DNA of 64,000 bases, taken from NCBI GenBank assembly GCA_964230215.1, contig CAXRGQ010000001.1:1-64000 (forward strand). The letters run 5' to 3'. A program made the position numbers and the translations under genes. The notes under the pieces are model-generated. The model made no database searches and had not been told where the DNA came from. It saw only the letters and a list, made by a program, of their open reading frames with translations. Shown here one piece after another: positions 16,739 to 25,541 of the stretch (position 1 is the first letter of the stretch; each line of letters opens with the position of its first letter). This stretch comes from JAUILH01 sp964230215. Lineage in GTDB: Bacteria > Bacteroidota > Bacteroidia > Flavobacteriales_D > JAUILH01.

Positions 16739-18166
16739 ATGAAAAAATTCTTAGCAATTGGATGCATGGCTTTAGTGCTTGCATCATGTGGTGGAAAAGA
16801 TGACCAGAAAGGTGATACGGATGCCAGTGCTTCAACCACCATTGAGAGTGTAGAGGACAAAGTGAACTATTCAATGGGTATGGAAGCTTGTGCTTCTTTT
16901 GCACAAATATGGGCTAAGTTAGGGCTGCAAATTAACGCAGATAACCAGGCGTTCCTAGATGGAATGCGCGACCAATTAAACGGAAAAGCTGAGCTTTCTT
17001 TTGAGGATGCACAGGTTGCAGCAGGCGCCTTTTTCCAAAAGCTTCAGAACGAAGAACCAATGAGTGAAGAGGACGCTAAAAGCTTTAGTTATGCTCAGGG
17101 GGTAATAATGGCAAGTACAGCTAAATCTAGATTGGAAAGAATTGATAGAGGAGATAAACTTGAGACAGCGCTGTTCTTATCTGGCGCAAGTGATTATTTT
17201 GCAGGTGCAGAGCCAAAAGTGAGTGATGAGGATCGCAAAGAACTTTTGACTAATCTCCTAAATGAGGAAAATAAAAATCAAGCCGAATCTAGTCTACCAA
17301 AATTCGACATTAAGGATGTTGGAGGCTTTGATGAAATGAGCGAAGATGATAAATTAGCCTATGCATTTGGTATGCAGATGGCAGCTTCTCTATATGAATT
17401 TCAAGCTCAGCCTCAAATAAACGAGCGTTCATTTATTTTAGATGAAGCGTTAAATGGTATCAAAGCTGCAATAGATGGACAAAAGCCGTCTAGTTCTTAC
17501 CAAACTATTGCACAGAGCTATTACACGGCATTGGATGAACAAAACTATTCAGATAAGTCACTTATTAAGCAGTTTAGTTTTGAATATGGCGTTTTTAGTC
17601 AGTTTAATTTCTTTAGGTTGATGAATTATTTTGGCCAGAAAGAACAAAGTCAAAACGACCTGTTTTACAAAGCAATAGAAGATTTTGCCGTTAATAAAGA
17701 AGCTGTGACTACCTTCGAAAATGCTACCATGTATTTGGAAGAGCAAGTGAAAGGTATGCCTCAAGCATTGTTCGAAAAGAACAAAGAAGAAGGTGAAGCA
17801 TTCATGGCTAAAAATAAATCTGCCGCTGGAGTTAAGGAAACTGAATCAGGAATTCAGTACAAAGTACTTAAACAAGGTAATGGTGCTAAGCCAGTACTTA
17901 GCAGCAGAGTGAAAGTTCATTACCATGGTACTTATCTCAATGGAGAAGTATTTGATAGTTCGGTTGACAGAGGTGAACCAGCAGAATTTGGTCTTAACCA
18001 AGTAATTGCTGGATGGACTGAAGGTGTACAATTAATGCCTGTTGGATCTAAATTCCGCTTTTGGATTCCGCAGCAATTAGCTTACGGGCAATCAAATCCT
18101 AGAAACGGAATTCAGCCAGGATGTACCTTGGTATTTGATGTTGAGTTATTGGATATTGTAAAATAA
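16739..18166 (+). CDS. FKBP-type isomerase lipoprotein with four FKBP_N-like units
   Basis: A 475-residue lipoprotein (lipobox LASC, Cys17). Instead of one FKBP_N domain it carries four similar helical segments, each opening with a (F/Y)-x-(Y/F)-(A/S/E)-x-G-type helix and closing with a long amphipathic helix: about residues 36-104 (VNYSMGMEA), 109-177 (FSYAQGVIM), 200-266 (LAYAFGMQM) and 272-338 (FSFEYGVFS). A linker helix (340-365) precedes one FKBP_C domain (366-475) with HYHGTYLNGEVFDSS and GLNQVIAGWTEGVQLMPVG. The catalytic domain looks intact. In Mip-type enzymes FKBP_N dimerises and forms a client-binding cleft, so four units suggest an intramolecular pseudo-dimer pair or a larger chaperone cradle. 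Followed by a strong terminator. Confidence 0.88.
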   Translation: MKKFLAIGCMALVLASCGGKDDQKGDTDASASTTIESVEDKVNYSMGMEACASFAQIWAKLGLQINADNQAFLDGMRDQLNGKAELSFEDAQVAAGAFFQKLQNEEPMSEEDAKSFSYAQGVIMASTAKSRLERIDRGDKLETALFLSGASDYFAGAEPKVSDEDRKELLTNLLNEENKNQAESSLPKFDIKDVGGFDEMSEDDKLAYAFGMQMAASLYEFQAQPQINERSFILDEALNGIKAAIDGQKPSSSYQTIAQSYYTALDEQNYSDKSLIKQFSFEYGVFSQFNFFRLMNYFGQKEQSQNDLFYKAIEDFAVNKEAVTTFENATMYLEEQVKGMPQALFEKNKEEGEAFMAKNKSAAGVKETESGIQYKVLKQGNGAKPVLSSRVKVHYHGTYLNGEVFDSSVDRGEPAEFGLNQVIAGWTEGVQLMPVGSKFRFWIPQQLAYGQSNPRNGIQPGCTLVFDVELLDIVK

Positions 18167-18185
18167 TCTCCATACATAATGTATT

Positions 18186-18218
18186 AAACGGGGTGATATC
18201 GATGATATCACCCCGTTT
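18186..18218 (+). terminator. Strong rho-independent terminator
   Basis: A perfect 15-bp stem (AAACGGGGTGATATC / GATATCACCCCGTTT) with a 3-nt loop, followed by T's, ends the purL-FKBP transcription unit. It is symmetric enough to be a poor barrier only in the reverse sense, where the A-run is short. Confidence 0.85.
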
Positions 18219-18232
18219 TTGTATATTCGAAT

Positions 18233-19807
18233 ATGCGTAAACTACTCATTGCTATATGTGTAACACTGTCTTTTGTGGTACACAGCCAAAATCAAAATGT
18301 ATCCAATGGATTTGTGTTTGATGGCGAACCTTATATTGCTGTCAACCCCCAAAACTCGCAGCATTTTGTAGTCAGTTGGCTAGGATTTAGTGCGGGGAAT
18401 GCTATAGTAATCAAATCAAAAGTTAGTTTTGATGCTGGACAGACTTGGTCAACGACATACAATCATCCACACACGGTAAGTTCGTATTCATCTGCAGATC
18501 CCTCATTGATTTTCGATAATAATGGCAATGTAAATTTGGCCTATGTAGATTTTGATAATCAAACGTATACAGATGGTGATATTGTGCACACACGATCAAC
18601 TGATGGCGGACTATCATGGTCAGCACCAGTATCCGCCTTCAACCTACACGATGACCCCAATAAATTTGCTTTAGACAGACCATGGATAGCTTTGGACACA
18701 TCTGGAGGTGTTTATGATGGCACCATATATATCACATCCATGAATGCGAAAGTAGCGAGCACTCCTCCGTATAACCCATATGTAGTTAGATCCTATGATG
18801 ACGGTGCTACTTGGGAGAGCTTTCGCTATTTGGACACACTGGGATGGTACGCGGGCTCGTTAATTGTCCAACCAATGCCAACGCCATGTGTTTCAAGCAA
18901 TGGTACTTTTTATGCGATTTATCCAAGCTACGAAACAAGTCAAAGTCTATTCGCACAGATAATCTGTGCTAGCTCAACGGATGGAGCTAATTCACTTTCT
19001 CATTCGCTTGTACTACAAGGATCTGGCGGTGTTACTGATGATGACGCAAAAGTTGGTCCAATTCTAAAGGTCAACCCAACTGACCCGAATCATCTAGTTT
19101 ATGCAGGTGTACTAGAGCTCAATAATGATGCTGATATTTACATAGTTGAATCGTTAGATGGAGGGCAAAATTGGTCTAGCCCAGTAAGAATTAATGATGA
19201 CCCAATAAATAATGGTGTTCTACAGGACATGGTTTGGGCTGATTTTGATAAAGATGGTGACTTGGCTGTTACCTGGAGAGACAGACGAAATGGTTCGGGA
19301 AGCGGCTATAGTACTTCAACAGAGATTTGGGGTGCTTACAGAAACCAGGGGTCGAGTAGCTTTAGTATTAATTTCCCAATTTCGGATCAATTAGTTGCAC
19401 ATGACACCATACTTGAAGAAAGTGGGAATGATTTTATGTGTGTAGATTTTGTTGATGATACTTTGAATGTCGTTTGGGGAGATGTACGTACCGGTCGGGT
19501 TAACATTTTTCTAAACAGAACGCCAATTTCAACTCTACTTGGAAGCACTAGTATGGTGAACTCAGAAGATTTGCCAAAGATTAACATCTATCCCAACCCA
19601 GCCACCTATTACATTACCATTGAAAGCGAACATTCAGGAGATTTTTCAATATATAGCCTACAAGGGGCACTCGTTAAAACGGGCAAACTAAAAAGTGGAG
19701 ACACCCGAGTCGATACAAGAAATCTATCATCAGGTGAATATATTATTCAATTCATAATAGGAAAGGTCAGGTATTCAAATAGATTAATCATTCATCCTCA
19801 AGACTAG
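18233..19807 (+). CDS. Secreted Asp-box (sialidase-like) protein with T9SS sorting domain
   Basis: A 524-residue protein with a signal peptide (to about VHSQ, residue 19). Four Asp-box motifs of the S-x-D-x-G-x-x-W form are visible (SFDAGQTWS, STDGGLSWS, SYDDGATWE, SLDGGQNWS), typical of beta-propellers of the sialidase/BNR class. The last roughly 75 residues are a type A T9SS C-terminal sorting domain (INIYPNPATYYITIES, then SGEYIIQF). It should therefore be exported across the outer membrane and attached to or released from the cell surface. Asp-boxes are structural, and I do not see a full sialidase active site, so enzymatic activity is not claimed. Confidence 0.85.
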   Translation: MRKLLIAICVTLSFVVHSQNQNVSNGFVFDGEPYIAVNPQNSQHFVVSWLGFSAGNAIVIKSKVSFDAGQTWSTTYNHPHTVSSYSSADPSLIFDNNGNVNLAYVDFDNQTYTDGDIVHTRSTDGGLSWSAPVSAFNLHDDPNKFALDRPWIALDTSGGVYDGTIYITSMNAKVASTPPYNPYVVRSYDDGATWESFRYLDTLGWYAGSLIVQPMPTPCVSSNGTFYAIYPSYETSQSLFAQIICASSTDGANSLSHSLVLQGSGGVTDDDAKVGPILKVNPTDPNHLVYAGVLELNNDADIYIVESLDGGQNWSSPVRINDDPINNGVLQDMVWADFDKDGDLAVTWRDRRNGSGSGYSTSTEIWGAYRNQGSSSFSINFPISDQLVAHDTILEESGNDFMCVDFVDDTLNVVWGDVRTGRVNIFLNRTPISTLLGSTSMVNSEDLPKINIYPNPATYYITIESEHSGDFSIYSLQGALVKTGKLKSGDTRVDTRNLSSGEYIIQFIIGKVRYSNRLIIHPQD

Positions 19808-19839
19808 CTCTGTAAATTGATTTCGTGTACATTCGCACC

Positions 19840-20385
19840 ATGAAATACTTCCTAATTATAGCAGCTGCATTGCTTGTGATGTCATGTGGAGAAAAGACTG
19901 AAAGCAAGGACAAATCATCGCCTTCAAACCAAAAAGAAAAGGCAAAAGAACAGCATGAGCAAGTACTTAAAAGTGTCAACTACGATGGACTTTTGGAAGT
20001 ACTGCATAAAAACGATGATAAATTATATGTCGTGAACTTTTGGGCTACTTGGTGTGTTCCTTGTGTTGAAGAACTACCTCATTTTATGGAAGTAAATGAA
20101 GCATATAAGGACAAGCCAAATTATCAGATGATTCTAGTATCACTAGACAGGTCAAATCAATTGGAAACGGGTGTAAAAACATTTATAGAAAAGAATAAAA
20201 TTCCTACAGACTGCTATCTACTGGATGATGTAAAACGCATGGACTATTGGATAAGTGACATAGATCAAAATTGGTCTGGGTCTATTCCAATTACCGTGTT
20301 GTATAAGAATGGCGAAAAGCTGTTCTTTAAAGAAGGTCAATTAACTAAGGCCGAATTAGAAAACGTAATTACTAAACACATATAA
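19840..20385 (+). CDS. TlpA-family thioredoxin-like lipoprotein
   Basis: A 181-residue lipoprotein (lipobox VMSC, Cys16) with a charged linker and a thioredoxin fold carrying the redox motif WATWCVPC (Cys72 and Cys75). TlpA/ResA-type proteins reduce disulfides in the periplasm, for example in cytochrome maturation or protection of exported thiols. I chose the ATG at 19840; a GTG five codons upstream would put charged residues ahead of the signal peptide. The next gene, 9 bp on, is a second thioredoxin-fold lipoprotein, so the pair probably acts on related substrates. Confidence 0.88.
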   Translation: MKYFLIIAAALLVMSCGEKTESKDKSSPSNQKEKAKEQHEQVLKSVNYDGLLEVLHKNDDKLYVVNFWATWCVPCVEELPHFMEVNEAYKDKPNYQMILVSLDRSNQLETGVKTFIEKNKIPTDCYLLDDVKRMDYWISDIDQNWSGSIPITVLYKNGEKLFFKEGQLTKAELENVITKHI

Positions 20386-20394
20386 AACGATCAA

Positions 20395-21117
20395 ATGAAA
20401 AAGCTAAGCTACATCCTTGCCCTAGCGCTAATAGTATCAGCGTGTGGTGAAAAGAAAGACGAGGACAAAAAAGAAGACAAAGACAAAGCTGCAAAAGAGC
20501 AGAAAGTTGAAGAAACCAACGAAGAGACAGAAAAAGAAGAGCCAGTTGAAGCAGCTCCTGAAGCTGTAACCTTGAGTGGATATCAGATTGGAGATGAAGC
20601 AACAGACTTCTCATTAGTAAATGTTGATGATAAAATGGTATCACTTTCAGATTATCCTGATGCCAAAGGATTCATTATAGTGTTTACATGTAACCATTGT
20701 CCTTATGCAGTAGCATACGAAGACAGAATCATTGCGCTTAATAACATGTTTGCTGATAAAGGATATCCTGTTATTGCCATTAGCCCTAATGATCCAGCTG
20801 TAATGGAAGATGATGGTCCAGAAGAAATGAAAGTAAGAGCAAAAGAAAAAGGCTTCAACTTTCCGTACCTATTCGACGAAGGGCAAAAAATATTCCCTCA
20901 ATACGGTGCGACTAAAACACCACACGTATTTATCCTGAATAAGGAAGACGGGAAAAACATAGTAAAATATGTTGGTGCAATCGACGATAATTACGAAGAT
21001 GAAAATGATGTAAGCAAGCGTTATGTTGAAGATGCGGTAAATGCATTATTGGCAGGTGAAGAACCAGCAGTAACTACCACTAAAGCAATCGGTTGTAGCA
21101 TTAAAGTAAAAAAATAA
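20395..21117 (+). CDS. Thioredoxin-fold (AhpC/TSA-like) lipoprotein
   Basis: A 240-residue lipoprotein (lipobox VSAC, Cys17) with a long Lys/Glu/Asp-rich linker (residues 18-60) and a peroxiredoxin-like thioredoxin fold. The active-site motif is FTCNHCPYA (Cys99 and Cys102), followed by ISPNDP and GATKTPHVFILN. It ends with the subfamily's typical GCSIK motif. Members are predicted periplasmic redox proteins of undetermined substrate. The acidic stretch right after the lipidated Cys resembles the lipoprotein export signals described in Bacteroidota, so surface exposure is possible but not shown. Confidence 0.85.
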   Translation: MKKLSYILALALIVSACGEKKDEDKKEDKDKAAKEQKVEETNEETEKEEPVEAAPEAVTLSGYQIGDEATDFSLVNVDDKMVSLSDYPDAKGFIIVFTCNHCPYAVAYEDRIIALNNMFADKGYPVIAISPNDPAVMEDDGPEEMKVRAKEKGFNFPYLFDEGQKIFPQYGATKTPHVFILNKEDGKNIVKYVGAIDDNYEDENDVSKRYVEDAVNALLAGEEPAVTTTKAIGCSIKVKK

Positions 21118-21120
21118 CAA

Positions 21121-21588
21121 TTGAAAAAAACATTCAGTTTAATAGTCTTAATGTTTGTGCTTAGCACAAGCATTAGGGCTCAAACTGATAAGTCATTAGG
21201 TTTTGATCTTGGCGGCGTTGGAGGTGTGGCAAGCTTCAACTATTCGTCTCCATTTAAACGAACAGACCAATCTACATTTCTCATTCGCGCAGGCTTTAGC
21301 CTAGCGCCAATAGACCCCAACAATGGAACTGCATTTGTATTTCCCGTCTTATTCCATTACAATCGAGGGGCCAATAAACACAAGCTAGATTTAGGCATTG
21401 GGCAAGCCTTAAGTGTAACAACACGTGGAAGTTTCTTCATTAGAATGCCATTAAATATTGGTTACTTATTGGAGCCAGAAGGCAAACGTTTCTATTTCAG
21501 AGCGGCCTACACACCACTAGTCTCCTATTTATTAGATTTTCAATACGAACATTGGGGTGGACTCAGTTTTGGATTAAAATTAAAATGA
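21121..21588 (+). CDS. Small outer-membrane-like protein, unknown
   Basis: A 155-residue protein starting at TTG, with a signal peptide ending at IRAQ (about residue 21). The mature part alternates hydrophobic and polar residues (VASFNYSS, FLIRAGFSLAP, FYFRAAYTPLVSYLL) and ends in GLSFGLKLK, the pattern of a small beta-barrel or lipocalin-like outer-membrane protein. I do not recognise a family. It lies 3 bp after the thioredoxin lipoprotein and overlaps the next start by ATGA, so it belongs to the same operon. Confidence 0.6.
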   Translation: MKKTFSLIVLMFVLSTSIRAQTDKSLGFDLGGVGGVASFNYSSPFKRTDQSTFLIRAGFSLAPIDPNNGTAFVFPVLFHYNRGANKHKLDLGIGQALSVTTRGSFFIRMPLNIGYLLEPEGKRFYFRAAYTPLVSYLLDFQYEHWGGLSFGLKLK

Positions 21589-22349
21589 TGAAGATTGTTC
21601 TACATATCGTCTTCGTATTGCTGTTGCTTATCTCTTGTAATAAAGAAAAATACTTTGATGGCCCGAATAATTATCAAGACGATTTTGAGAGCTATCAAAG
21701 CACAGATGACTTGTTTGATGGTAATGATGAGCAATGGTCGTTTTCTCAAAACACCCGCGATAATAATGAATTTAGTGTAAGCACTGCCTTCGCCCACTCG
21801 GGTAGTCAGTCTATTCGCTTTATCGCCTATCCCACGGATGACGATGGTGCATCCAAGTGCGCAATTGTCAAACAAAAAATGGCCTTTTACGAAGGTGAAA
21901 CCGTTCGAGTGGAAGCTTGGTATTATCTGCTCGGCAATGATGAGCTTCAGTGGTTATTCTTGATGGACTTAGAAGAGCAAGCAGCTATTGGCGCAGGTCC
22001 AGGAATTCGGGTGGCCTTGGTTGATAATGCCTTAGCGATTGAACATAAAATTCCTAATCCTAACTTGATTCAAGACGCGACTAGCGTGGTAGAGTTCCCA
22101 CGAAACCAATGGGTTAAAGTCACCCTGGAAGTAAAGCTGTCACAGAAGAAAAAAGGCTATGTGAAGCTATATCAAAACGACACGCTTATCATCAATCAAG
22201 ATAATTGGCGCACTCTACCTAGAGACATCCTCTACTTCCAACAAGGTACAAAAGGTATGTACACAAGTATTGAGTTTGGAATTACAGCAAATTCGTTTAG
22301 TAATTCTGCTGAATTGTATTTGGATGATGTAAAGTGTGAGGTACTGTAG
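21585..22349 (+). CDS. Lipoprotein with jelly-roll-like fold, unknown
   Basis: A 254-residue lipoprotein (lipobox LISC) starting at the ATG at 21585, overlapping the previous stop. The region from about residue 28 reads like a concanavalin/jelly-roll module of the polysaccharide-lyase or carbohydrate-binding type: DDFESYQSTDDLFDG, GSQSIRFIAYP, VRVEAWYYL, VKVTLEVKLSQ, GYVKLYQNDTLI, and SAELYLDDVKCEV at the end. These are structural resemblances; I see no catalytic set and do not assign a substrate. Last gene of the operon that begins with the TlpA-like gene. Confidence 0.6.
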   Translation: MMKIVLHIVFVLLLLISCNKEKYFDGPNNYQDDFESYQSTDDLFDGNDEQWSFSQNTRDNNEFSVSTAFAHSGSQSIRFIAYPTDDDGASKCAIVKQKMAFYEGETVRVEAWYYLLGNDELQWLFLMDLEEQAAIGAGPGIRVALVDNALAIEHKIPNPNLIQDATSVVEFPRNQWVKVTLEVKLSQKKKGYVKLYQNDTLIINQDNWRTLPRDILYFQQGTKGMYTSIEFGITANSFSNSAELYLDDVKCEVL

Positions 22350-22551
22350 GCTACATTGCCACAGCTAATTAGAAAAGTTGATTTGTGCATAAACAACAAC
22401 TTGAGGCCTGATTGTCAATAGTCTAACTTATTTTACTATATTGATTTGGTGACACAGAGTTTGATGATATTCTTCTTTTTAATGGCGTTTGCAATTTTGT
22501 AACTTACCCTGATGGCACCGTTTTAAATGATAAATTAATTGTAAGATCAGA

Positions 22552-23256
22552 ATGAAAGCATTTCTAGTGATACTATCAATTTTGGCTAGTATATCGAGCG
22601 TCAGAGCTCAGCTATCCCTAAAAGATTCATCTAGAAGTATATTTGAAATTGGACTCTATGGGATGTCGTCTACACATTTGATTCATGAACAATTCCGAGA
22701 CGACTATAGCTACAAACTAAATGGATTTGGTGGAGGAACAAAAATCGCATTTGAACGGTCTATTAGCAAGCATACGTTTATGTCGTTGGGGTTTGGGTTG
22801 ACGCAAATCAATTGGATATCACAACGGACAAACTTAATTGCCCCAGACACAAATTATACTAACGGATATGCTAGAACACGTTTTCTTATTTATTCTCCTG
22901 AGATAATGCTTAAACGAGAGCTAGTTACCAAATCTGTAAACCATACATTTGGCTTGGGCATGGGAATAAGGTTTTTAAGAGGGAAAAACTCATCGGTATT
23001 TAATTCTGCTGGAGAATTTGCAGTATATGACGATAACGAGATTTACGAGAGAGTTTCTGGTGTATTATTTAATTATGGGATAGAGCCAAGACTCAAAGGC
23101 AGAATACGAATTAAACTGTTTGTGCAGAAATCTTTTTATAGGCCAATGTGGTCATTTCTTTATCCCTACGAAAAGTCCCATTCATTTTTTCAATTAGGCA
23201 TGTCTATTGGCTATAAGTTAAACAAGATAACTGGTGGCAATAATGAATCTATATAA
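22552..23256 (+). CDS. Outer-membrane beta-barrel-like protein, unknown
   Basis: A 234-residue protein with a signal peptide ending at VRAQ (about residue 20) and alternating strands (GGTKIAFERSISKHTFMSLG, RTRFLIYSPEIMLKREL, HTFGLGMGIRFLRG, FFQLGMSIGYKL) suggesting an eight- to ten-strand barrel. No family is recognised. It is separated from the previous operon by 202 bp and stands alone; the opposite-strand gene downstream is convergent. Confidence 0.55.
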   Translation: MKAFLVILSILASISSVRAQLSLKDSSRSIFEIGLYGMSSTHLIHEQFRDDYSYKLNGFGGGTKIAFERSISKHTFMSLGFGLTQINWISQRTNLIAPDTNYTNGYARTRFLIYSPEIMLKRELVTKSVNHTFGLGMGIRFLRGKNSSVFNSAGEFAVYDDNEIYERVSGVLFNYGIEPRLKGRIRIKLFVQKSFYRPMWSFLYPYEKSHSFFQLGMSIGYKLNKITGGNNESI

Positions 23257-23330
23257 TTTCAATACATAGGAGTAATAGAGACGTTATAACTAAAAAGCTG
23301 GTGATAGATTAAACCGTTTAGCTATGATTA

Positions 23331-25490
23331 TTACATTGCCAATACCTTAAACTCAGTACGTCTGTTCTTAGCTTTATTTGCAGCGCTAGTGTTTGGCACC
23401 TTAGGCTTTTCCTGTCCAAAGCCTTTCGCACTTAAACGCGACTTATCAATTCCTTTACTCACTAAATAATCCATCACACCGTTCGCACGATTCTGACTAA
23501 GCGTTTTGTTTTTAGCAGGATTACCTTCGTTATCCGTATGTCCTTGAATTTCAATTTTCATACTTGGATTCTCTTTTAAGTAATCCACAAATTGATCTAG
23601 TACAAATTCAGATTTATCTGTAAGGTCATAAGATGCTGTGGCGTATAAAATATCTTCGATTGTAAATTGTGCACCCACTTTAACTTTAACCGGTACCATT
23701 TCTTCTACTTTAACAGTAGCCACATTCTTCGTGTCGTCTTCTTTTAAACTCTCTTTAGTAATGAGTTGTGTTGCTGGGGCACTTCCCTCCTTCTTAACTG
23801 TTACCACTAAATCTTCTGGCTCTCCTTCTGGCTCCTCGATGATCATTGCGTATTTCCCATCGCTATTTACTTTGGCAACCACCTTTTCGTCAGATCCTCT
23901 TTTCTTTACCTCAACGACAGCATCTGCTTCTGGCTCGCCCTTTTCGTTATTAACCTCACCTTTTAGAAGTCTTACTTTTTCTGGTTTTGCTTCTTCATAG
24001 AGTTCGAACCTATAAATATCGTTTTTCTGTGAACCTGCCACTCTGTTAGAAGCAAAGTAAGCCCAATGTCCATCTGTACTCACAATGATTCCCAATTCGT
24101 CGCGCTCTGTATTAATTGGTTTCGCCATAAGCACTGGCTTAGTCCAAGAACCGTCATCTTTTTGTTTTGAATAGTAAATATCGAACCCACCAGCACCTTC
24201 TCTATCGTAATTATACTCTAAATTGTGCATCTGAGCATAATCCTCTTCCATTTTGCTTGAACCTGACACAAAGTACATGGTTTTACTATCTGCGTGCATG
24301 AAGGGCGCTTTATCATCTCCGTTAGAGTTGATATCTCTCACTGGCCTGGCACGAGACCATGAGCCATCATCCTGACGTGTACTGTAGTATATATCCGTAT
24401 TTCTTTTACCCATCCGTAACGCTGAAAAATACAGTGTCTGCCCATCACCACTGAGCGTTGGTGTTGCTTCCCAACCATCTGATGTATTAATTTGATCGCC
24501 CAATCGTTTTAAACTGGTCCATTTAAGCTCGTATCTCTTTGATTTCATATCGTAGATGCGCTCGTAGGTAGTTGAGAATAGATCACAATTTTTGAATTGT
24601 TCACCTGGATCCGTTCTACCGTCTCCATTAACATCTGCATCAATCATTTCACATCCACAAATTATCATCTCATGATTATCAACAGATATGGTTACCCCTC
24701 CCAATCCAACAAACTGGTCATCGTCAAAGGGCTTGGTCATTTTTGTGCCTGCATCAAATTCTTTAAGTACATTCTCTCGATATGCTAAGTATAAAGGCTC
24801 TACAAAGTCTTTATTGGTCTCAACAGCACCTGTAGGCACTCTTCCCAAAGGTTCTTTTCTTGTGAAATACATGAATTCGTTATCTGGTGATAACATGGGT
24901 AAGTATTCATCCACTTTAGAAGAGACATTCTTGACTACCTCAGGTTCAAAATCAACAATTGTATTATGCCATTTGTGCCAGTACTCTACATCTGGGCGCA
25001 TATTATTAATGTAATCCACTTTCTCTTGATGATTATCAGAGTAGGCATCTTCCACTTCTGATTTAAAATCTGTGAATTGTTTCATGTAATCAAGTGCAGT
25101 CGCCCTATCTCCCTCTTGCAAGGCTATCATTGCCATTGAGAAATAAGCATCTGCACGATAAGTTGGACAAAGTTCTATTGTTTTGTTGTAGTACTTCTTC
25201 GCAACATCAAATGATTTCAGATTTTTGCTGGCATTGTAATAAGCTAATCTTGCGTAATCGTAATGACATTGAGTGCAATATTCGTCAATTTCAATGGCCT
25301 CTCGTAACAACTCAAATCGCTCACGATCCGTTGTTTCGCGGTCCATCAATTTCTCATAAATCTTCTTGATTTTTTTGTTTTTGCTTTTACCACAAAAATC
25401 ATCATCTGCATGCACAGAGTTTGTTCCGAGTACCACAAAAAATACACCCAATAAAAATCTACTCATTGCTACAATAGCTTTCATACGCAT
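23331..25490 (-). CDS. PorE-like OmpA family protein (TPR, propeller, CRD, OmpA)
   Basis: A 719-residue exported protein with the domain order known for P. gingivalis PorE. TPR-like helices lie at about residues 35-150 (YYNKTIELCPTYRADAYFSMA). A WD40/PD40 beta-propeller spans about 190-490 (DEYLPMLSPDNEFMYFTRKE, LSGDGQTLYFSA). A carboxypeptidase-regulatory-like fold covers about 500-580 (KGEVNNEKGEPEADAVVEV). An OmpA_C peptidoglycan-binding domain runs from about 605 to 719, with GHTDNEG and NRRTEF. PorE anchors the T9SS to peptidoglycan. Unlike a lipoprotein, it has a cleavable signal without a lipobox. A DVNGDGRTDPGE loop in the propeller looks calcium-binding. Bacteroidota have several such OmpA paralogues, so PorE function itself is inferred. 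Confidence 0.8.
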   Translation of the reverse strand: MRMKAIVAMSRFLLGVFFVVLGTNSVHADDDFCGKSKNKKIKKIYEKLMDRETTDRERFELLREAIEIDEYCTQCHYDYARLAYYNASKNLKSFDVAKKYYNKTIELCPTYRADAYFSMAMIALQEGDRATALDYMKQFTDFKSEVEDAYSDNHQEKVDYINNMRPDVEYWHKWHNTIVDFEPEVVKNVSSKVDEYLPMLSPDNEFMYFTRKEPLGRVPTGAVETNKDFVEPLYLAYRENVLKEFDAGTKMTKPFDDDQFVGLGGVTISVDNHEMIICGCEMIDADVNGDGRTDPGEQFKNCDLFSTTYERIYDMKSKRYELKWTSLKRLGDQINTSDGWEATPTLSGDGQTLYFSALRMGKRNTDIYYSTRQDDGSWSRARPVRDINSNGDDKAPFMHADSKTMYFVSGSSKMEEDYAQMHNLEYNYDREGAGGFDIYYSKQKDDGSWTKPVLMAKPINTERDELGIIVSTDGHWAYFASNRVAGSQKNDIYRFELYEEAKPEKVRLLKGEVNNEKGEPEADAVVEVKKRGSDEKVVAKVNSDGKYAMIIEEPEGEPEDLVVTVKKEGSAPATQLITKESLKEDDTKNVATVKVEEMVPVKVKVGAQFTIEDILYATASYDLTDKSEFVLDQFVDYLKENPSMKIEIQGHTDNEGNPAKNKTLSQNRANGVMDYLVSKGIDKSRLSAKGFGQEKPKVPNTSAANKAKNRRTEFKVLAM

Positions 25491-25541
25491 AGACTATACT
25501 ATAATCTTGCCAAAATGTTACTAATAATCATTAAGAAATTA

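Noticed and set aside
22350..22551. Possible gene remnant in the gap between the jelly-roll lipoprotein and the barrel protein
   Set aside because: Short broken frames with no recognisable domain; AT-rich spacer only.
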